A stretch of DNA of 64,000 nucleotides from Pseudomonas sp. RIT288 (GTDB lineage: Bacteria; Pseudomonadota; Gammaproteobacteria; Pseudomonadales; Pseudomonadaceae): positions 310,001 to 374,000 of the forward strand of contig NZ_JFYN01000041.1 of assembly GCF_000631985.1 (NCBI RefSeq), read 5' to 3'. How positions within the stretch are numbered: position 1 is the stretch's first letter; each line of letters begins with the position of its first letter. The position numbers were made by a program, and so were the translations under genes. Under the pieces are notes generated by a model. The model had not been told where the DNA came from. It saw nothing but the letters and a program-made list of their open reading frames with translations, and made no database searches. Positions 44,729 to 53,592 of the stretch are shown in pieces.

Positions 44729-45853
44729 TCAGCGAAACCCGTCCTGACAGTCCTCAAAGCCGATGCCGCTTTGCGCAGTTTGCGTGATCAGCCACGGCAA
44801 CGCGGTCTTCACCGCATCCTGTTTCATGTTGAAATTGATCACCCCGTGGCGCCACAACAGCATCAGGGTCAGCACTCGCTGCGCGCTCTGTGCGCCCTTG
44901 AGCTTGCCGGCGCCGTCCTGTGCGTCGATGTCCCACAGCGCCACTTGCAGGCCCTGATTGCGCAAGAAGCTGCCGGCATCACTGCGGCGCTGACCCTCGG
45001 GCGGACGAAACAGCGGCACGTAGTTTTCCGGCAACTTGTTCTTCACCAGATCGGCGCTGCGGCGCACCGAGTCCTGCCAGTCCTGCCAATAGCTGTGGGA
45101 ACGGAACTCCCAACCCTGCACGCCCACACACTGTTTCGAGAACTCCGATTGCAGGTTGCTTGCCGAGCGATCCGCCAGTCGCGCCTGCACATCCTTGCCC
45201 AACACAAAGAACGTACCGCTGAGGTTGGATTTGCGCAGGTAATCGGCAATCCAGTCGGTGTTGTCCGGCTGCAGATTGGCGGCGCTGTCGAAACTCAGCA
45301 GAAACAGCCGATCGTGCATCTCTTCGCCGCTGCGCTCGTAGTCGCCAAAACGATCGATTTCGCTGCTGGTTTGCGGCGACAGCGCAGCCTTGCGCATCAG
45401 CTCGTCCAGGTACTGCAGATGAAACAAGCGGCTCGGCTCGGTCCACTTGGTGTAATAGCTGTCGTCGCTGACCACGAACTTGGCGGCCTGCTCGCGCAGG
45501 GTTTGCAGATCCTCGACGAGGAAGCAGAACGAGGCATCCTGATCGCAGCTCTGCTGGGCGAAGTTGTAGTTGGCCAACAGCCGTTCCCAGAGCCGCTGGC
45601 GCAGGCTGCTGATCGCGTCGACGTTGACCGTGCGCAGACCAAGGCGCTGGGCCAGCGCGGCCTCGTCCAGCGCCTCGGTGCCGAGCAGGCCACGGGCGAA
45701 CATGAGGATTTCCGCGCGCGAGGCGACGTCGAACAGCGTCGGGCTGCTCAGTTGCTCCGGCCAGGTGCTGCGATCCAGCGTCGCCACATCGCCCGGCGCC
45801 GCCATGGCCCCGCAACTCAACAGCCACGCGGTGAATAAAAGAACAATGCGCAA
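44729..45853 (-). CDS. Polysaccharide-deacetylase-like secreted protein with degenerate motifs
   Basis: A 374-residue protein starting at TTG (45851-45853), with GGAG eight bases upstream. A signal peptide (residues about 1-18, LLFTAWLLSCGAMA) suggests a periplasmic or lipoprotein location. A helical domain (about 25-165) precedes a NodB-like domain (about 170-370). NodB motif 1 (usually TFDDG) reads LLSFDSAAN, motif 2 lacks the second His (RSHSYWQD), but motif 3 (FRPPEGQR) is kept. Catalytic competence is therefore doubtful. Its REP-separated neighbour is yaaA. Confidence 0.75.
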   Translation of the reverse strand: MRIVLLFTAWLLSCGAMAAPGDVATLDRSTWPEQLSSPTLFDVASRAEILMFARGLLGTEALDEAALAQRLGLRTVNVDAISSLRQRLWERLLANYNFAQQSCDQDASFCFLVEDLQTLREQAAKFVVSDDSYYTKWTEPSRLFHLQYLDELMRKAALSPQTSSEIDRFGDYERSGEEMHDRLFLLSFDSAANLQPDNTDWIADYLRKSNLSGTFFVLGKDVQARLADRSASNLQSEFSKQCVGVQGWEFRSHSYWQDWQDSVRRSADLVKNKLPENYVPLFRPPEGQRRSDAGSFLRNQGLQVALWDIDAQDGAGKLKGAQSAQRVLTLMLLWRHGVINFNMKQDAVKTALPWLITQTAQSGIGFEDCQDGFR

Positions 45854-45921
45854 AGGGGTGTCTCCATAACAAAACCCGCGCGGCACTATATCGCGGGTGA
45901 TCGCAGGACAATCAAAAAGAA

Positions 45922-46012
45922 AGATCAAAAGATCGCAGCCTTCGGCAGCTCCTGCAAAGGCATTCAACAGTCGACCGTAACCTGTAGGAGCTGCCGAAGG
46001 CTGCGATCTTTT
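45922..46012. repeat. Outward-facing REP pair
   Basis: AGATCGCAGCCTTCGGCAGC and its complement, in outward orientation around about 35 bp, between the divergent deacetylase and yaaA genes. Confidence 0.83.
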
Positions 46013-46104
46013 CCATGACACCATCGATCACCTATCACGCTCATAGCTGGAGTCAACTCGGCCAACCCCCTAGAATCGCCCCCACGATTAAAGGAGACGA
46101 CTTC

Positions 46105-46884
46105 ATGCTGATGGTGATTTCCCCCGCCAAGACCCTCGATTACGAAACACCGCCGGCGACCCAGCGCTTTACCCAGCCGCAATACCTGGACCATTCCCAG
46201 GAACTGATCCGGCAACTGCGCGAATTGAGCCCGGCACAGATCAGCGAACTGATGCACGTGTCCGACAAGATCGGCGGCCTCAACGCCGCGCGTTTCGGCA
46301 GCTGGACGCCCGCCTTCACCCCGGAAAACGCCAAGCAGGCGCTGCTCGCGTTCAAGGGTGACGTGTACACCGGCCTCGATGCGCAATCGTTCAGCGAAGC
46401 CCAGTTCGACTATGCGCAAAAGCACCTGCGCATGCTGTCCGGTCTCTATGGCCTGTTGCGTCCACTGGACCTGATGCAACCGTATCGTCTGGAAATGGGC
46501 ACCAAACTGGCCAACGCCCGTGGCAAGGATCTGTACGCGTTCTGGGGCACCCGCATCAGCGAATGGCTCAACGAAGCGCTGGCCGAGCAAGGTGACGACG
46601 TGCTGCTGAACCTGGCGTCCAATGAGTACTTCTCGGCGGTCAAACGCAACGCCCTTGACGCGCGGATCATCAACACCGACTTCAAGGACCTGAAGAACGG
46701 TCAGTACAAGATCATCAGCTTCTATGCGAAGAAGGCCCGTGGCCTGATGAGCCGTTTCGTGATTCAGGAAAAAATCAACGATCCCGCCCTGCTCAAACAG
46801 TTCGATGTGCAGGGTTATCGCTACAGCGCCGAGCAGTCGAAACCGGACAATCTGGTATTTCTGCGCGACCACGCCCCGGAATAA
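46105..46884 (+). CDS. yaaA: Peroxide-stress protein YaaA
   Basis: A 259-residue YaaA, which limits intracellular iron and DNA damage under hydrogen peroxide in E. coli. Family segments: MLMVISPAKTLDYE at the N-terminus, LSGLYGLLRPLDLMQPYRLEMGTKL, NLASNEYFSAVK, and a basic C-terminal KKARGLMSRFV. ATG 46105 has AAAGGAG nine bases upstream. It is monocistronic; the alginate cluster lies 810 bp downstream. Confidence 0.94.
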   Translation: MLMVISPAKTLDYETPPATQRFTQPQYLDHSQELIRQLRELSPAQISELMHVSDKIGGLNAARFGSWTPAFTPENAKQALLAFKGDVYTGLDAQSFSEAQFDYAQKHLRMLSGLYGLLRPLDLMQPYRLEMGTKLANARGKDLYAFWGTRISEWLNEALAEQGDDVLLNLASNEYFSAVKRNALDARIINTDFKDLKNGQYKIISFYAKKARGLMSRFVIQEKINDPALLKQFDVQGYRYSAEQSKPDNLVFLRDHAPE

Positions 46885-47694
46885 AGCATGCCCATTGCAC
46901 GACTCTGTCTATTAAGAGTCGTGCAGCTCGCACGACGTCAAAAATCCCTCGCGACATTTCGCCGTTTTATTGGCGCCATAGAATCGTCCCTCGCAATTCT
47001 AATTTTAGTTTCACTCGACAGCCGCACTTTTTTTCAGTAGTGGCACGTAAATTTTTTTACGGTAGTGGCACAAAACTATCTAGCTCGATTACGCGCCGAT
47101 TAATAAAGGCCCAAATCGAAAGTGCTATCAAATTGAGACCAGTGCCATCTTTGGCAATATTTCAAAAAATTTCAGCTTTCGCGATGAGCGGGTAGGAACT
47201 ATGTCCAAATGCATAGCTCATACCACCGGTAACGATTCTCGCCGAGTTTGTACGAGATAACTTACGCAGAGCGGAGAACCATGTAACCAAGTTGTCATAG
47301 CAACTTGCCTAGATGGTTCACTCATCTGATCAACTAACGATGGATAGGTGATACGCACCATAAACATCCTCTACAAGGCCAAGGCTGCGCCCCTGTAATT
47401 GTGCTCGCCTGAGCACCCAACCGCTTGATCTACGGGCCTTTCGCCCGACATCAGGTGGACTGAACACATGCACAAGAGTCTTCCGGCAAGAAGATCCGCT
47501 GCATAACAGGGCAAGTCATAACAACCAGGCCTAGTTGCGCACATCTTGAGTGCACTTATTTAGACACTCGGAACTTAGTATGCCTGCACACGGCATTGTG
47601 GCGCCTGTTTGCCGCACTTTCGAGTGCACTATGACCGCTGAACACCATTAACTCCGGCCATCTAACGGCTTGATAAAACACAGAGGTAATTGCG
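46885..47694 (+). promoter_or_regulatory. AT-rich algD regulatory region
   Basis: An 810-bp stretch without a gene, markedly poorer in G+C than its flanks. TAGTGGCAC occurs twice (47038-47046 and 47063-47071, 25-bp period); GTGGCAC followed by five bases resembles the -24 part of a sigma-54 site, but the -12 element is poor. The long leader between the AlgU-like promoter and algD (about 460 bp) fits the extended algD 5' region of P. aeruginosa. No REP is present. Confidence 0.7.
47196..47222 (+). promoter_or_regulatory. AlgU-like algD promoter
   Basis: GAACTA (47196-47201), 16-bp spacer, TCATA (47218-47222), followed by CCACCGG. This is near the AlgU/sigma-E consensus GAACTT-N16/17-TCTGA and resembles my recollection of the P. 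aeruginosa algD promoter. A second GAACTT at 47571-47576 lacks a matching -10. Confidence 0.55.
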
Positions 47695-49011
47695 ATGCGC
47701 ATCAGCATATTTGGTTTGGGTTACGTTGGCGCAGTATGTGCCGGTTGCCTGTCTGCACGGGGCCATGACGTGGTTGGCGTCGATGTTGCCAAAGACAAGA
47801 TCGATATGATCAACGCCGGCAAGTCGCCGATTGTTGAACCGGGTCTGGGCGAACTTCTGGCTCAGGGCATCGAGACCGGTCGTCTGCGCGGTACGACCAA
47901 CTTCGCCGAGGCGATTCGTGACACCGACCTGTCGATGATCTGCGTCGGTACGCCGAGCAAGAAGAACGGCGACCTGGAACTGAACTACATCGAGGCCGTG
48001 TGCCGCGAGATCGGTTTCGTGCTGCGTGAAAAAACCACCCGCCACACCATCGTGGTTCGCAGCACCGTGCTGCCGGGCACCGTCGCCAACGTGGTGATCC
48101 CGATTCTCGAAGACTGCTCGGGCAAGAAGGCCGGCGTCGATTTCGGCGTCGCGGTCAACCCGGAATTCCTGCGTGAATCCACCGCGATCAAGGACTACGA
48201 CCTGCCACCGATGACCGTCATCGGCGAGTTCGACAAAGCCTCGGGCGACGTTCTGCAATCGCTGTACGAAGAACTCGACGCGCCGATCATCCGCAAGGAC
48301 ATCGCAGTTGCCGAGATGATCAAGTACACCTGCAACGTCTGGCACGCGACCAAAGTGACCTTCGCCAACGAGATCGGCAACATCGCCAAAGCGGTCGGCG
48401 TCGATGGCCGTGAAGTGATGGATGTGGTCTGCCAGGACAAGACCCTCAACCTGTCCCAGTACTACATGCGCCCGGGCTTCGCCTTCGGCGGTTCGTGCCT
48501 GCCGAAAGACGTGCGTGCCCTGACCTACCGCGCCGGTTCGCTGGACGTCGAAGCGCCGCTGCTCAACTCGCTGATGCGCAGCAACGAATCGCAAGTGCAG
48601 AACGCTTTCGACATCGTTGAAAGCCACGACAAACGCAAAGTCGCCCTGCTCGGCCTGAGCTTCAAGGCCGGTACCGACGACCTGCGCGAAAGTCCGCTGG
48701 TGGAACTGGCCGAGATGCTGATCGGCAAGGGTTACGACCTGAGCATCTACGACAGCAACGTCGAGTACGCCCGTGTTCACGGCGCGAACAAGGATTACAT
48801 CGAGTCGAAGATCCCGCACGTGTCGTCCCTGCTCAACTCGGACTTCGATTCGGTGATCGACAACTCCGACGTGATCATCCTCGGCAACCGCGACGAGAAA
48901 TTCCGCGCGCTGGCCCAGGAAGCACCGCAGGGCAAACAGGTCATCGACCTGGTCGGTTTCATGGCCAAAGCCACCAACCCAGGTACTCGCACTGAAGGTA
49001 TCTGCTGGTAA
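47695..49011 (+). CDS. algD: GDP-mannose 6-dehydrogenase
   Basis: A 438-residue enzyme that oxidises GDP-mannose to GDP-mannuronate with two NAD+, the committed step of alginate synthesis. The N-terminal Rossmann domain is MRISIFGLGYVGAVCAGCLS, followed by EFLREST. The catalytic Cys is in GGSCLPKD (about residue 268). The C-terminal domain has GLSFKAGTDDLRESP. First gene of the alginate operon; a 370-380 bp gap with two REPs separates it from alg8. Confidence 0.96.
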   Translation: MRISIFGLGYVGAVCAGCLSARGHDVVGVDVAKDKIDMINAGKSPIVEPGLGELLAQGIETGRLRGTTNFAEAIRDTDLSMICVGTPSKKNGDLELNYIEAVCREIGFVLREKTTRHTIVVRSTVLPGTVANVVIPILEDCSGKKAGVDFGVAVNPEFLRESTAIKDYDLPPMTVIGEFDKASGDVLQSLYEELDAPIIRKDIAVAEMIKYTCNVWHATKVTFANEIGNIAKAVGVDGREVMDVVCQDKTLNLSQYYMRPGFAFGGSCLPKDVRALTYRAGSLDVEAPLLNSLMRSNESQVQNAFDIVESHDKRKVALLGLSFKAGTDDLRESPLVELAEMLIGKGYDLSIYDSNVEYARVHGANKDYIESKIPHVSSLLNSDFDSVIDNSDVIILGNRDEKFRALAQEAPQGKQVIDLVGFMAKATNPGTRTEGICW

Positions 49012-49070
49012 GGCAGACGTTGCACGGCGCCGCATCCGCGACGCCGCGCAACACCTCCGTGAACCCAAAT

Positions 49071-49168
49071 GCAGGAGCTGCCGAAGGCTGCGATCTTTAC
49101 CGGGACCACTTGAGTCCTGAGTGAACCCGTAAAGATCAACAGATCGCAGCCTTCGGCAGCTCCTACAC
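49071..49168. repeat. REP palindrome, algD-alg8 gap, first copy
   Basis: An inverted repeat of GCAGGAGCTGCCGAAGGCTG and complement around a TTTACCGGG/CCCGTAAA hairpin. Confidence 0.83.
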
Positions 49169-49193
49169 AGGGTTCGCCCGAATCCGATGCCCC

Positions 49194-49301
49194 CTGTAGG
49201 AGCTGACGAGTGAAACGAGGCTGCGATCTTTACCCGGCTCGCTTGAGTTCTGAGTGAACCCGTAAAGATCAACAGATCGCAGCCTTCGGCAGCACCTACA
49301 G
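49194..49301. repeat. REP palindrome, algD-alg8 gap, second copy
   Basis: A second unit in the same orientation: TGTAGGAGCTGACGAGTGAA on the left and AGATCGCAGCCTTCGGCAGC on the right. The arms belong to different subtypes. Confidence 0.8.
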
Positions 49302-49390
49302 GGTTCGCCCGAATTGCGTGTGACATCGCAGTTTTTGTAAGCCTGCCTTAACCCCATCGGGCTCGCCCGAGATAGAGACGGATGCAGATT

Positions 49391-50872
49391 ATGCACAGGC
49401 TAAAGCACGGCCTATTTCAGGCCGCCGGTTGGCTGTTTTACCTCAGTTTGTTAATGGGCCTGGCCTTGATGCTGCCCGCGTCCACATTCGACTCCGAGTC
49501 GAAGGACTTCATTTTCCTGATTGGCGCCGTGGGTATCTGGCGCTACTCGATGGGTGCAACGCACTTTGTGCGCGGCATGATTTTTCTCTACATCGTTTAC
49601 CCGCACCTGCGCCGCAAAGTGCGCAAGCTGGGTAAAGCGGCGGACCCGTCGCATGTGTTTCTGATGGTCACCAGTTTCCGTATCGACGCGCTGACCACCG
49701 CGCAGGTCTACAGCTCGGTGATCCGCGAAGCCATCGACTGCGAACTGCCGACCACCGTGGTCTGCTCGATCGTCGAAATGTCCGATGAGCTGCTGGTCAA
49801 AGCGCTATGGGCGCGGATGAATCCGCCAGACCGGGTGAAGCTCGACTTCGTGCGCATTCCCGGCACCGGCAAACGCGATGGCCTGGCCTACGGTTTCCGC
49901 GCGATCTCCCGTCACCTGCCGGACGACCGCGCCGTGGTGGCCGTGATCGACGGCGACACCGTGCTCGGCGAAGGCACCGTGCGCAAGACCGTGCCGTGGT
50001 TCCAGCTGTTCGGCAACGTCGGTGGCCTGACCACCAACGAGTTCTGCGAAGTGCGCGGCGGCTACATCATGAGCGAATGGCACAAGCTGCGTTTCGCCCA
50101 GCGTCACATCAACATGTGCTCGATGGCCCTGTCCAAGCGCGTGCTGACCATGACCGGGCGCATGTCGGTGTTCCGTGCCACCGTGGTGACCGATCCGGAA
50201 TTCATCGCCGACGTCGAAAGCGACTCGCTGCAACACTGGCGCCTGGGCCGTTTCAAGTTCCTCACCGGCGACGACAAGTCGAGCTGGTTCAGCCTGATGC
50301 GCCTGGGTTACGACACCTTTTACGTGCCGGACGCCGCGATCAACACCGTTGAGCATCCGCCGGAAAAGAGCTTCATCAAGGCCAGCCGCAAGCTGATGTT
50401 CCGCTGGTACGGCAACAACCTGCGCCAGAACTCGCGAGCGCTGGGCCTGGGTGTGAAACGCCTCGGCGCCTTCACCTCGGTGGTGCTGTTCGACCAGCGC
50501 GTGTCGATGTGGACCTCGCTGCTGGGCCTGACCGTGGCCCTCATCGCCAGCTTCAAGTACGGCGGCGCGTTCATCCTCGCCTACCTGCTGTGGATCGGTA
50601 TCACCCGCCTGATTCTGACCCTGTTGCTGTCGTGCTCCGGTCACCGGATCGGCCCGGCCTATCCCGTGATTCTGTATTACAACCAGATCGTCGGTGCGCT
50701 GGTGAAGATCTACGTGTTCTTCCGCCTCGACCAGCAATCCTGGACGCGCCAACCCACTTCCCTGACCCGTGATCTCGCCAGCTTTCAACGTTGGTTCAAC
50801 ACCTGGTCGTCTCGGACCATGACCTTCTCCGCCGGCAGCATTTTCGTCGCCGTGCTGCTGATGATGGTCTGA
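49391..50872 (+). CDS. alg8: Mannuronan synthase catalytic subunit
   Basis: A 493-residue inner-membrane glycosyltransferase (GT2) that polymerises GDP-mannuronate. N-terminal membrane segments span about 10-35. The GT2 motifs are the IDGDTVLG site (Asp187/Asp189), the catalytic-base region LTGDDKSSW, and the processivity motif RKLMFRWYGNN. More helices follow near 370-450. ATG 49391 gives the MHRLK start of homologues; an in-frame ATG at 49382 is also possible. Works with Alg44, which is 35 bp downstream. Confidence 0.94.
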   Translation: MHRLKHGLFQAAGWLFYLSLLMGLALMLPASTFDSESKDFIFLIGAVGIWRYSMGATHFVRGMIFLYIVYPHLRRKVRKLGKAADPSHVFLMVTSFRIDALTTAQVYSSVIREAIDCELPTTVVCSIVEMSDELLVKALWARMNPPDRVKLDFVRIPGTGKRDGLAYGFRAISRHLPDDRAVVAVIDGDTVLGEGTVRKTVPWFQLFGNVGGLTTNEFCEVRGGYIMSEWHKLRFAQRHINMCSMALSKRVLTMTGRMSVFRATVVTDPEFIADVESDSLQHWRLGRFKFLTGDDKSSWFSLMRLGYDTFYVPDAAINTVEHPPEKSFIKASRKLMFRWYGNNLRQNSRALGLGVKRLGAFTSVVLFDQRVSMWTSLLGLTVALIASFKYGGAFILAYLLWIGITRLILTLLLSCSGHRIGPAYPVILYYNQIVGALVKIYVFFRLDQQSWTRQPTSLTRDLASFQRWFNTWSSRTMTFSAGSIFVAVLLMMV

Positions 50873-50907
50873 CCTGCCCCTATTGAATTAACAAGGAAAT
50901 CGCCCCC

Positions 50908-52077
50908 ATGAATACCGCCGTCAACGCCAACGTAGTGCATGAATCCGAAGCCCAGCGCCAGCACGCCCGAGTGAAAATTCCGGCCAAACTGCGTTTCTTC
51001 GGCCCAGACCGGACGCCGGTCGAAGCGCGGGTCCTCGACCTGTCCGCCGGTGGTCTGGCGTTCAACGCCGGGCAACTGCCGCTCAAGACCGGCGACGTGT
51101 ACAAGGCGCGCCTGCAGTTCGTCATCGACAACCTCGGCCTGGCCATGGACGTCGAACTGCAAGTGCGCTCCTACGATCGCCAGACCGGCCGCGTCGGTTG
51201 CCAGTTCCAGAACCTGGAACCGCAGGACATCTCGACCCTGCGTCACCTGATCACTTCGCACCTGGCCGGCGACATCGTCAGCATGGGTGAAGTGCTGGCG
51301 ACCCTGCAGCGCGACAACTTCACCAAGGCGCGCAAGGTCAAGGACGGCGGCAGCGGCATGACCCCGTTCGGGCGTCTGAAAGCCGTGACTTTCAGCGCCG
51401 GCATTTTCGCCATCGGTCTGGTCGCGTTCGGTTTCGTGTTCAAGTCGGTGTACGGCATGTACTTCGTCAGCCATGCGCAAGCAGGTCTGGTCAGCGTGCC
51501 GGGGATGAACATCACCATGCCGCGTGACGGCACCGTGCAGAGCCTGGTCAAGTCCGATGGCGTCGCCGCCAAAGGCGCTCCGCTGGCGACCTTCAGCACC
51601 AGCATGCTCGACGTGCTCAAGGGCCATCTCGACGAAGACCAGTTGCAACCGGCCAAGGTTGAAGAACTGTTCGGCAAGCAGATGACCGGCACCCTGACCT
51701 CGCCTTGCGATTGCACCGTGGCCCAGCAACTGGTGGCTGACGGTCAGTACGCGAGCAAGGGCGACGTGATCTTCACCCTGGTACCACGCAACACCCAGGC
51801 CACCGTCGATGCGCGCTTCTCCTATCGCCAGTTCGGCGACGTGCGTCCGGGGACGCCAGTGAGCTTCCAGATCGCCGGCGAAGACCAGACCCGCACCGGC
51901 AAGATCGTCAGCAGCACCAGCCTGAAAAGCGCCGACCTGTCCTCCGACATCCGCGTGCAGATCCAGCCGGACGAACCACTGGACAGCAGCTTCGCCGGCC
52001 GCCCGGTGGAAGTGAACAGCGACCGTGGTCCGAACCTGAACTGGCTGATCGACAAAGCCATGGCCGCCGGTCTTTAA
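50908..52077 (+). CDS. alg44: c-di-GMP-binding alginate polymerisation protein Alg44
   Basis: A 389-residue inner-membrane protein. The N-terminal PilZ domain has RxxxR (Arg17, Arg21) and DLSAGG (Asp44, Ser46), the residues that bind c-di-GMP and permit polymerisation by Alg8. A transmembrane helix lies at about 160-185 (GIFAIGLVAFGFVFKSVYG). The C-terminal periplasmic part resembles a membrane-fusion protein (GLVSVPGMNITMPRDGTVQSLV). Start ATG 50908 with AAGGA upstream. Confidence 0.95.
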   Translation: MNTAVNANVVHESEAQRQHARVKIPAKLRFFGPDRTPVEARVLDLSAGGLAFNAGQLPLKTGDVYKARLQFVIDNLGLAMDVELQVRSYDRQTGRVGCQFQNLEPQDISTLRHLITSHLAGDIVSMGEVLATLQRDNFTKARKVKDGGSGMTPFGRLKAVTFSAGIFAIGLVAFGFVFKSVYGMYFVSHAQAGLVSVPGMNITMPRDGTVQSLVKSDGVAAKGAPLATFSTSMLDVLKGHLDEDQLQPAKVEELFGKQMTGTLTSPCDCTVAQQLVADGQYASKGDVIFTLVPRNTQATVDARFSYRQFGDVRPGTPVSFQIAGEDQTRTGKIVSSTSLKSADLSSDIRVQIQPDEPLDSSFAGRPVEVNSDRGPNLNWLIDKAMAAGL

Positions 52078-52092
52078 GTCGAGGACATGCCT

Positions 52093-53592
52093 GTGACTAC
52101 TCCTGTCTTGAACACACCGCCGACCCTGTGGGAGCGAGCCTGCTCGCGAAAGGGTCAGCACGGTTTGTCTGATGTATCGAGTCGACTGCTTCGCGAGCAG
52201 GCTCACTCCTACATGGGAACGGTATGCGCAGTTGCATTGGCGGTGAGTCTGGCCGGTTGCGCCGGCCTGCCCGACCAACGCCTGGCCAACGAAGCGCTCA
52301 AGCGTGGCGATACTGCCACCGCCGCGCAGAACTACCGCGCGCTGGCGGATCTGGGTTACAGCGAGGCGCAAGTCGGTCTTGCCGATATCCAGGTCGACAG
52401 CCGCGACCCTGAGCAGATCAAACAGGCCGAGGCGACCTACCGTGCCGCCGCCAGTGTTTCGCCGCGCGCTCAGGCCCGTCTCGGTCGCCTGCTAGTGGCC
52501 AAGCCGGGCTCTACCGAAGCCGAGCACCACGAAGCCGAAAGCCTGCTGAAAAAAGCCGCCGCCAATGGCGAAGGCAATACGTTGATCCCGCTGGCGATGC
52601 TGTACCTGCAATACCCGCACAGCTTCCCGAATATCAACGCTCAGCAGCAGATCGATCAGTGGCGCAAATCCGGCTACCCGGAAGCCGGTCTGGCCCAAGT
52701 GCTGCTGTACCGCACTCAGGGCACTTACGACCAGCATCTGGATGACGTGGAAAAGATCTGCAAAGCCGCGCTCAACACCACCGACATCTGCTACGTCGAA
52801 CTGGCCACGGTCTATCAGAAACGAGCCCAGCCTGAACAACAAGCCGAGCTGATCAAGCAGATGCAGGCCGGTTACAGCCGTGGCAGCGTCACTGCGCAGC
52901 GCGTCGATTCCGTAGCCCGCGTACTGGCCGATTCGACTCTGGGCAAGACCGACGAAAAAACCGCGCAATCGCTGCTCGAACCGATCGCACCGGGCTACCC
53001 GGCGTCGTGGGTGACCCTCGCGCAGCTGCTCTACGACTTCCCGGAACTGGGCGACGTCGATCAGATGATGAAGTACCTGGACAACGGCCGCGCCGCCGAC
53101 CAGCCGCGCGCCGAACTGTTGCTGGGCAAGCTCTACTACGAAGGCAAACTGGTGCCGGCCGACGCCAAAGTCGCCGAAGAACACTTCCAGAAAGCCGTCG
53201 GCCGCGAAGTCGCCGCCGACTACTACCTCGGCCAGATCTATCGCCGTGGTTACCTGGGCAAGGTTTATCCGCAGAAGGCTCTCGACCACCTGCTGACCGC
53301 TGCGCGCAACGGCCAGAACAGCGCCGATTTCGCCATCGCTCAACTGTTTTCCCAAGGCAAGGGCACCAAGCCTGACCCGCTCAACGCCTACGTATTCAGC
53401 CAATTGGCCAAGGCGCAGAACACCCCGCAAGCCGATGAACTGGCGACCACCCTCGCAGCGCAGTTGCCGCCCGAGCGTCTGGCCGAAGCCCAGCGCCTGC
53501 TGCAACAGGAACAGGCCAGCCGTGGCGCCCTGAACCAGAACACGCTGCAACTGCACGCCCTGCAAGAAGAAGACGGCGAGGAATCCCTATGA
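52093..53592 (+). CDS. algK: Alginate export lipoprotein AlgK, N-terminus carrying a translated REP
   Basis: A TPR/Sel1-rich outer-membrane lipoprotein that helps localise AlgE. It has many Sel1-like helical pairs (about residues 60-450, e.g. ADLGYSEAQVGLADI). The lipobox is LAGC in VALAVSLAGCAGLPD. The GTG at 52093 has GAGG eight bases upstream (ATG 52087 is too close to it). The resulting leader of about 40 residues is encoded by a REP pair (52126-52213), with LWERACSR and REQAHSYM from its arms. If the start is instead the ATG at 52213, the protein has 459 residues and an uncharged signal n-region. Stop overlaps algE (ATGA). Confidence 0.92.
   Translation: MTTPVLNTPPTLWERACSRKGQHGLSDVSSRLLREQAHSYMGTVCAVALAVSLAGCAGLPDQRLANEALKRGDTATAAQNYRALADLGYSEAQVGLADIQVDSRDPEQIKQAEATYRAAASVSPRAQARLGRLLVAKPGSTEAEHHEAESLLKKAAANGEGNTLIPLAMLYLQYPHSFPNINAQQQIDQWRKSGYPEAGLAQVLLYRTQGTYDQHLDDVEKICKAALNTTDICYVELATVYQKRAQPEQQAELIKQMQAGYSRGSVTAQRVDSVARVLADSTLGKTDEKTAQSLLEPIAPGYPASWVTLAQLLYDFPELGDVDQMMKYLDNGRAADQPRAELLLGKLYYEGKLVPADAKVAEEHFQKAVGREVAADYYLGQIYRRGYLGKVYPQKALDHLLTAARNGQNSADFAIAQLFSQGKGTKPDPLNAYVFSQLAKAQNTPQADELATTLAAQLPPERLAEAQRLLQQEQASRGALNQNTLQLHALQEEDGEESL
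52126..52213. repeat. REP pair within the 5' end of algK
   Basis: Arms CTGTGGGAGCGAGCCTGCTC (starting 52126) and the near-complement TTCGCGAGCAGGCTCACTCC (ending near 52213). The open frame runs through both arms without a stop. Confidence 0.9.

Noticed and set aside
47571..47600. GAACTT at 47571-47576 as the main algD promoter
   Set aside because: The -35 match is perfect but no TCTGA-like -10 follows at 16-17 bp; the site at 47196 has both boxes.
49071..49301. Two adjacent palindromes in the algD-alg8 gap as a CRISPR-like array
   Set aside because: Only two units, each an inverted REP; no direct repeats with unique spacers and no cas genes.
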